Below the pieces are notes generated by a model, which saw only the letters and a program-made list of their open reading frames with translations, was not told where the DNA came from and made no database searches. 64,000 nt of DNA from Chryseobacterium sp. POL2 (GTDB lineage: Bacteria > Bacteroidota > Bacteroidia > Flavobacteriales > Weeksellaceae): assembly GCF_011058315.1 (NCBI RefSeq), contig NZ_CP049298.1, positions 2,046,001 to 2,110,000 of the forward strand, in the 5' to 3' direction. Each line of letters opens with the position of its first letter. Within the stretch, counting starts at the first letter, position 1. The position numbers and the translations under genes were made by a program. Below, in pieces: positions 58,944 to 64,000 of this stretch.

Positions 58944-59597
58944 TCAATCTCTCAATCTTGCAATAACGTCAAGACCGCCTTTGGTTTTGTCGCCAATTTT
59001 ACAAAGAATCTCGGTATCGAGTGGCAAGAATACATCCATTCTGGATCCGAATTTTATGAAACCAAACTCATGTCCCGCTTTGGCTTTATCTTCGATATTA
59101 CAATAGAAAACGATTCTTCTAGCAACATAACCTGCAATCTGGCGGAATACCACAAGATGATTGGTTTCTGACTTAACTGCAACGGTCGTTCTTTCGTTCT
59201 CTGTGGAAGATTTTTCATGCCAAGCTACCAAATATTTTCCTGGATGATACTTTTTGTAAGTGACATCACCAGAAACTGGATAACGACAAATATGAACGTT
59301 AAGTGGCGACATAAATATCGAAACTTGAATACACTTTTCTCTAAGAACTTCGTCTTCAAAAACTTCTTTTATCATAACCACTTTCCCGTCAACTGGGGCT
59401 ATCACATTTTCGACATGATCCAGAATATTTCTGTTTGGTACGCGGAAAAACCAAAATACCAAGCCCAAAATAACCAACAACGGAATGATGATGATCAACG
59501 ACCAGATTTTTAAAAAGTAAATAGAAATACCTCCTATAATAAGGATTGCAAGCAAAGCTACCGTTAAAGTGCCTTTAGATTCTTTGTGAAGTTTCAT
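58944..59597 (-). CDS. psd: Phosphatidylserine decarboxylase family protein
   Basis: 217 residues. Makes phosphatidylethanolamine from phosphatidylserine in the inner membrane. Two membrane segments at the N-terminus (about 9-50), then VIAPVDGKVVMIKEV, FMSPLNVHICRYPVSG and the self-cleavage site FIKFGSRMDVFLP (G-S pair, about 180), where the pyruvoyl group forms. The short form, as in archaea and many Bacteroidota. It follows cdsA by 21 bases, so both act in phospholipid synthesis. Confidence 0.95.
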   Translation of the reverse strand: MKLHKESKGTLTVALLAILIIGGISIYFLKIWSLIIIIPLLVILGLVFWFFRVPNRNILDHVENVIAPVDGKVVMIKEVFEDEVLREKCIQVSIFMSPLNVHICRYPVSGDVTYKKYHPGKYLVAWHEKSSTENERTTVAVKSETNHLVVFRQIAGYVARRIVFYCNIEDKAKAGHEFGFIKFGSRMDVFLPLDTEILCKIGDKTKGGLDVIARLRD

Positions 59598-59618
59598 AGT
59601 ATTTGGAACTAAAAGTTC

Positions 59619-60497
59619 TTAAATAAATTTTTCTAAAATAAAATACAAATATACAACAGGCGCGCAAATAATAAAACTGTCTAATCTGTCTAGTACACCG
59701 CCGTGCCCTGGAATTATATTGCCGCTATCTTTAACCCCAAAACTTCGCTTAAGCTGGCTTTCCACCAAATCGCCTAAAGGTGCAAATACAGACACCAAAA
59801 AGCCTACAATAATCCAATTGCCTCTTAGCTCTGGAAAATATTTCTCAACGAAAAAACCAAGAATCAAAGTAAAAAATACGCCACCAGCAAAGCCTTCCCA
59901 TGTTTTTTTGGGACTAATTTTGGGTGCCATTTTATGTTTTCCAAAAAACTTCCCTGTGAAATAAGCGAAACTATCGCTGCTCCATATTAAAATAAAAAGC
60001 ATCATAATTTCTAAAGTGAAAGGCTTATTCTCGGGATCTAAGCTGCTAAAACTCGGTAATCCTAATGCAAAACCAAACGGTAAAGCCGTATAAATTACAG
60101 TGAAAATAAATTTTCCATTTTCTTGATAAAGTTCTTTTGGGAATTTGAACAGCGTAATGCACGCAATGAGAATTAAACTCAATGCTAAAATCTCTGATAA
60201 ATTAAAATTAAAGAAAAAACCGTGGTAGAAAAAACGTTTTGAAAATTGATAATAAATAAAAACCACCAAAGGCAATACCAACCATTTGAAAATTCCATTC
60301 TCGAATTTCATAATACGTATACATTCCCAAACGCCGACTAATAAAAAGAAAGACATCAAGCCATAAAACAAATATTGTTGCTGAACTTGTGGAATAATAG
60401 GTTTTAACCAAGATTCGCCCAAAGGTGTTGTGCACAAAATAATTACTAAGCCGTAGATAGCTCCAGAAATTAAACGCTGAATGAGATTTTTATCCAA
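59619..60497 (-). CDS. cdsA: Phosphatidate cytidylyltransferase
   Basis: 292 residues, about eight membrane segments. Makes CDP-diacylglycerol from phosphatidate and CTP. The signature is complete near the C-terminus: SQLKRSFGVKDSGNIIPGHG then GVLDRLDS (about 246-273). It lies between the LUD gene and psd in the same direction, 17 and 21 bases away, so an ftsH-LUD-cdsA-psd transcript is plausible apart from the terminator after ftsH. Confidence 0.96.
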   Translation of the reverse strand: MDKNLIQRLISGAIYGLVIILCTTPLGESWLKPIIPQVQQQYLFYGLMSFFLLVGVWECIRIMKFENGIFKWLVLPLVVFIYYQFSKRFFYHGFFFNFNLSEILALSLILIACITLFKFPKELYQENGKFIFTVIYTALPFGFALGLPSFSSLDPENKPFTLEIMMLFILIWSSDSFAYFTGKFFGKHKMAPKISPKKTWEGFAGGVFFTLILGFFVEKYFPELRGNWIIVGFLVSVFAPLGDLVESQLKRSFGVKDSGNIIPGHGGVLDRLDSFIICAPVVYLYFILEKFI

Positions 60498-60514
60498 AAT
60501 TTGAATTTATAAAA

Positions 60515-61096
60515 TTAATCTTCCAGCAAAAGTAAGAAAAGTTTGGTATTGTCTTTATTAGGCGTATCCAATTTGGAACTACTTCCGCTAATTGACGTAA
60601 GATTTTTAAGATTTCCGGCACGTTTCACCTTCATCATAGCTTCCCCTAGATTATTAACAATCTGGGAAACATTCGCAATAATAATAATTTTCTCAGGCAA
60701 GCGTGACGAGTGATAATGCTGGATATTATTGTGAGATAGCATTATTCTACCATCGAAAGCGATAAGATATTCGCAAGTGATAAAAGCGGCATCGTTGGAT
60801 TCTATCAGTTGTGGTGTGTATGTCGTTTTCACAACATCTAAAAACTTCTGGAGTTGTTCGTCACAACAAAAAACTGAATTAATACCTTCGATTTTAAGAA
60901 TCTGATTTAAAGTTTGTAGTGCTTCGCTCTCGTCCGCACAATAATTAAAATACCCACCAGAATGCGTGAACAACTGGGCAAATTTGTAGTCCAAATCCGC
61001 ATCGCGCAATTCATCAGCCAACTTCGTAATATTAGAGTTTTCGTCCTCTTCGGGCTGATTAAGTATTTTATTTACAATTCTCTTAAAAAGACTCAA
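60515..61096 (-). CDS. LUD-domain protein (LutC/YkgG-like)
   Basis: 193 residues. LUD domain: the central segment DAAFITCEYLIAFDGRIMLS (about 100-119) and the later IIIIANVSQIVNNLGEAMM fit the family. In lactate utilisation LutC works with LutA and LutB, but neither is nearby; in Bacteroidota this gene usually sits between ftsH and cdsA, as here. Its function in that place is unknown. Confidence 0.85.
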   Translation of the reverse strand: MSLFKRIVNKILNQPEEDENSNITKLADELRDADLDYKFAQLFTHSGGYFNYCADESEALQTLNQILKIEGINSVFCCDEQLQKFLDVVKTTYTPQLIESNDAAFITCEYLIAFDGRIMLSHNNIQHYHSSRLPEKIIIIANVSQIVNNLGEAMMKVKRAGNLKNLTSISGSSSKLDTPNKDNTKLFLLLLED

Positions 61097-61177
61097 TTTT
61101 TATCAAAATTTTGATACAAATACAAATGTAAAAAATTAATGTAATATTTAAAATTTTACATACTAAAAAATATGAAA

Positions 61178-61217
61178 AATCCTGATTAAAACACAAACTG
61201 CATATTTAATCAGGATT
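61178..61217 (-). terminator. Terminator of ftsH
   Basis: AATCCTGATTAAA (61178-61190) pairs with TTTAATCAGGATT (61205-61217), a 13-bp perfect stem. On the minus strand it is followed by TTTTTCATATTTTTT. Confidence 0.8.
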
Positions 61218-61248
61218 AATTCATTCAATTATTTTAAAAACTCAGAAA

Positions 61249-63246
61249 TTAATGTTGCACTTCTGGAGTTTCGTTGGTTGTATTAACTTCTTCTTCAACC
61301 TGTGTTGCTGGCAGTTCTTCTGCATTGCTAACAGGCTTCTCGGTTAATTCGGGATCCCAAGCTCTTTTCCCAAAAATATCTTCAAGATCTTCCCGGAAAA
61401 TAACTTCTTTTTCCAATAGTTTTTGCGCTAGAGCCTCTAGCTTATCTCTATTGGTAATCAAAATGTCGATAGCTCGTTGATATTGTGTTTCTATCAAAGT
61501 AGAAATCTCTTCGTCAACTACTTTCGCAGTTTGCTCAGAATATGGTTTTCCAAAGTTATACTCTTGTTGACCAGAGCTGTCGTAATAAGAAATATTTCCT
61601 AATTTTTCGCTCAAACCATAGATTGTAACCATCGCTTGTGCACGTTTTGTAACTTTTTCAAGATCAGATAACGCACCTGTAGAAATGTTATTAAAAATAA
61701 CCTGTTCTGCTGCACGGCCACCCAAAGTTGCACACATCTCATCCAACATCTGTTCGGTTGTTGTCAACTGTCTTTCTTCTGGAAGATACCAGGCTGCCCC
61801 CAAAGAACGTCCTCTCGGGACAATCGTTACTTTTAATAATGGCGAAGCGTGTTCCACCAACCAAGAAATCGTTGCATGTCCTGCTTCGTGGTAAGCCACT
61901 CTTTTTTTCTCAGATGGTTTGATGGCCATATTTTTCTTCTCAAGACCGCCGATAATTCTATCAACTGCGTCCAAGAAATCTTGCTTGGTTACCGTTTCGT
62001 GGTTATTTCTTGCTGCAATAAGCGCGGCTTCGTTACAAACATTGGCGATATCTGCACCACTAAATCCTGGCGTTTGTTTTGCTAGGAAATCTCGGTCAAC
62101 ACTCGGATCTAATTTGATTTTAGCCAAATGAACATCAAAAATTTGACGTCTTTCATGAAGTTCTGGAAGGTCAACATAAATCGATCTGTCAAAACGTCCC
62201 GCTCTCATCAAGGCTTTATCCAAAATATCTGCGCGGTTGGTTGCTGCCATTACGATAACATTGGTATCTGTGCCAAAACCATCCATTTCTGTCAAGAGCT
62301 GATTAAGTGTATTTTCTCTTTCATCATTACCACCAGAGAAATTATTTTTTCCTCTTGCGCGGCCAATAGCATCAATCTCATCGATGAAGATAATTGCGGG
62401 TGATTTTGCTTTAGCCTGAGCAAACAAATCTCTCACTCTAGAAGCACCAACACCTACAAACATCTCAACGAAATCCGAACCAGACAACGAAAAGAAAGGC
62501 ACTTTGGCTTCACCTGCAACGGCTTTTGCCAATAGAGTTTTACCAGTTCCTGGAGGACCAACAAGCAATACACCTTTCGGGATTTTTCCGCCCAGTTTGG
62601 TATATTTTTCAGAATTTTTAAGGAAATCCACAACCTCCTGTACTTCTTCTTTGGCACCTTCTAATCCAGCAACATCTTTAAAAGTCACATTGATTTTATC
62701 TTTATCATCAAAAACTTTGGCTTTTGATTTTCCAATGCTAAAAATTTGTCCTCCTGGACCGCCACCGCCGCCCATTCTTCTGAATAAGAAAAAATAGAAA
62801 AGCGCCATAATTGCTATCCAGAATAAAGCTGTTACCAATAAATCTGAGAAAGGACTTTTGCTCGTCCCAAATTCCATTTTTGCTTTTTTATCGGACGGAG
62901 CCTCAGCATTGATTTGGTTAAATCTTTCTTGAAAATATCTAAGATCTCCATAGGTCAAAGAATAGTCTGGACCGGGTTTCATGTCCAACATTGACAATGG
63001 ATTTTCATCTTTTTTTGCAGTGGTTTTCAATTCTGATTTTGCGGCTTTATTCAAAAAAACCTCAGCTTTATAAGAATCTCTAAACACCATAACTTCTCCA
63101 ACTTTACCAGACTGGACAAGCTTGTAGAAGTCATTCTCATCAATATTTTTAGCATTAGAATCTCCGAAAAGACCAGGTACCAAAAATAGCACCATCACCA
63201 AAATTATAATGGGAATAAACCAATTAAAACCTTTATTGTTATTCAT
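61249..63246 (-). CDS. ftsH: ATP-dependent zinc metalloprotease FtsH
   Basis: 665 residues. Membrane protease for quality control and regulation. Two membrane segments (about 8-27 and 135-152) flank a periplasmic domain. AAA+ domain: Walker [10 protein letters not shown] (about 229), Walker [12 protein letters not shown], second region of homology [18 protein letters not shown]. Zinc site HEAGH (about 449-453). The C-terminus is a Glu/Thr/Pro-rich tail. It follows rsfS by 33 bases in the same operon. Confidence 0.97.
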   Translation of the reverse strand: MNNNKGFNWFIPIIILVMVLFLVPGLFGDSNAKNIDENDFYKLVQSGKVGEVMVFRDSYKAEVFLNKAAKSELKTTAKKDENPLSMLDMKPGPDYSLTYGDLRYFQERFNQINAEAPSDKKAKMEFGTSKSPFSDLLVTALFWIAIMALFYFFLFRRMGGGGGPGGQIFSIGKSKAKVFDDKDKINVTFKDVAGLEGAKEEVQEVVDFLKNSEKYTKLGGKIPKGVLLVGPPGTGKTLLAKAVAGEAKVPFFSLSGSDFVEMFVGVGASRVRDLFAQAKAKSPAIIFIDEIDAIGRARGKNNFSGGNDERENTLNQLLTEMDGFGTDTNVIVMAATNRADILDKALMRAGRFDRSIYVDLPELHERRQIFDVHLAKIKLDPSVDRDFLAKQTPGFSGADIANVCNEAALIAARNNHETVTKQDFLDAVDRIIGGLEKKNMAIKPSEKKRVAYHEAGHATISWLVEHASPLLKVTIVPRGRSLGAAWYLPEERQLTTTEQMLDEMCATLGGRAAEQVIFNNISTGALSDLEKVTKRAQAMVTIYGLSEKLGNISYYDSSGQQEYNFGKPYSEQTAKVVDEEISTLIETQYQRAIDILITNRDKLEALAQKLLEKEVIFREDLEDIFGKRAWDPELTEKPVSNAEELPATQVEEEVNTTNETPEVQH

Positions 63247-63279
63247 TTAATTTAATTTGAAAAATTTGGAAATAATATC

Positions 63280-63657
63280 TTAGAAGTTGGGCTGTGCATC
63301 TTCTATTCTTGTAACTTTTGCATCACCCCAAAGTGTTTCGATATCGTAGTATTCTCTAACTTCTTTTTGGAAAACGTGGACAACCACAGAAACATAATCT
63401 AATAACACCCACATATTGTTTTCGCTACCTTCTACGTGCCAAGGACGATCTTTCAATTCGTTTCTGACTTTTTTTTCAACATTACCTGCAATAGAAGAAA
63501 CTTGCGTGTTTGAACTTCCACTGCAAATGATGAACGTCTCTGCAACAGCATTTTCAATATTGGAAAGGTCGAACACTAAAACGTCTTCGCCTTTTGTATC
63601 TTGGATTGCTTCTATTATTTTCTCTACTAATAGTTGTTTTTCTGTATTTTTACTCAT
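63280..63657 (-). CDS. rsfS: Ribosome silencing factor RsfS
   Basis: 125 residues. Binds ribosomal protein L14 and blocks subunit joining in starvation. Seen: GEDVLVFDLSNIENAVAETF, IICSGSSNTQVSSIAGNV (about 42-59), WHVEGSENNMWVLLDYVSVV and HVFQKEVREYYDIETLWGDA. Normal length. It is first in the rsfS-ftsH operon and divergent from birA. Confidence 0.96.
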   Translation of the reverse strand: MSKNTEKQLLVEKIIEAIQDTKGEDVLVFDLSNIENAVAETFIICSGSSNTQVSSIAGNVEKKVRNELKDRPWHVEGSENNMWVLLDYVSVVVHVFQKEVREYYDIETLWGDAKVTRIEDAQPNF

Positions 63658-63675
63658 TCAAAAATTATATATCTG

Positions 63676-63683
63676 CAAATTTA
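63676..63683 (-). promoter_or_regulatory. -7 element of rsfS-ftsH
   Basis: The minus strand reads TAAATTTG, 18 bases before the rsfS start. The -33 box is weak. Confidence 0.45.
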
Positions 63684-63743
63684 TTGATTTTAATCTATTT
63701 AAGCTTTGTCTTATGAGCTTAGGATGTCTTAAAGTTTTCTTAA

Positions 63744-64000
63744 ATGACCGATTTAATATACAAATCTGAAGTTACCTCAACCAATGAAGTGATTTTGGAA
63801 CTTCTAAATACCAAACCCGAAATCTTGGCTCTGTACAGTTTTAATCAAACTAAAGGTCGAGGCCAATACGGAAATGTATGGAACATACACGCCGACCAAA
63901 ATCTCGCCTACACCATCGCTATAAAAGCTGGGATTATCAATCTTGACGATGTGAGCTTCAATTATCATACCGCGTTAATAACAAGTAGTTTTATAGCCAA
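63744..64000 (+). CDS. birA: Biotin-protein ligase, 3' end outside window
   Basis: 85 complete codons from ATG 63744 to the window end. The start MTDLIYKSEVTSTNEVI is the catalytic domain entry of biotin-protein ligases (SEVTSTN), and YSFNQTKGRGQYGNVW (about 31-46) is the biotin-AMP-binding GRGxxG-W box. It joins biotin to carboxylase subunits. No N-terminal DNA-binding domain, so it is the non-repressor form. Divergent from rsfS, an order common in Bacteroidota. Confidence 0.93.
   Translation, partial: MTDLIYKSEVTSTNEVILELLNTKPEILALYSFNQTKGRGQYGNVWNIHADQNLAYTIAIKAGIINLDDVSFNYHTALITSSFIA

Noticed and set aside
1-64000. CRISPR array, rRNA or prophage structural genes
   Set aside because: No regularly spaced repeats, no rRNA signature and no capsid, terminase or tail proteins were seen.

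Overview
The window looks like a chromosome segment of a flavobacterium of the Weeksellaceae (Chryseobacterium, Epilithonimonas or Elizabethkingia type). The evidence is a complete alternative complex III operon (actABCDEF), the gliding lipoprotein gene gldH beside ricT and a class A penicillin-binding protein, the order birA / rsfS-ftsH-LUD-cdsA-psd, low GC, and many copies of the Bacteroidota promoter form (TTTG or TTG, about 19-20 bases, then TAnnTTTG). Species cannot be fixed from sequence alone.

Bases 1 to about 21,065 are an integrated island, visibly richer in AT and in A-ending codons than the rest. It starts with a tyrosine integrase whose N-terminus lies outside the window. A replication or processing module follows: an SF2 helicase-like protein, a phage-type RecA-fold ATPase and a DUF3871 protein. 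Then come two small exported proteins, a type I restriction-modification operon (hsdM-hsdS-small coiled-coil ORF-hsdR), a small ORF with a RadC-family gene, an unknown 390-residue protein, a small exported protein, and an XRE repressor facing away from a five-gene operon of unknown small exported and membrane proteins. An IS3-family element and decayed sequence close the island. No relaxase or conjugation genes are visible, so within this window it looks like an integrative, possibly mobilizable, defence island. Its right boundary may be a 3' tRNA-like remnant at 21047-21065.

Bases 21,551 to 64,000 are core genome. In order: vanZ-like gene; sufE-GT9-GT2 operon; pepT; HMG-CoA lyase; OsmC-like protein; sufT-like gene and a PolB-type exonuclease; actABCDEF (minus strand); a SPOR protein; a polytopic membrane protein; selO; ricT-gldH-PBP1A; a FadL-type porin with an SGNH lipoprotein; prs-rplY; a GH3-family gene facing a DUF445 gene; sufS; lon; a methyltransferase with htpG; psd, cdsA, LUD and ftsH-rsfS on the minus strand; and the start of birA, cut by the window end.

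The most unusual items are: a predicted minus-strand small RNA (about 3944 to 3737) with a good promoter and terminator; two terminator-like hairpins of the same AGCCTG/CAGGCT design inside coding sequence; the XRE-controlled five-gene cassette; an extra small gene and a DUF4145 fusion in the type I RM operon; an OsmC homologue without its first cysteine; and a shared palindrome (GACAA-W-TTGTC) upstream of the two stress genes lon and htpG.
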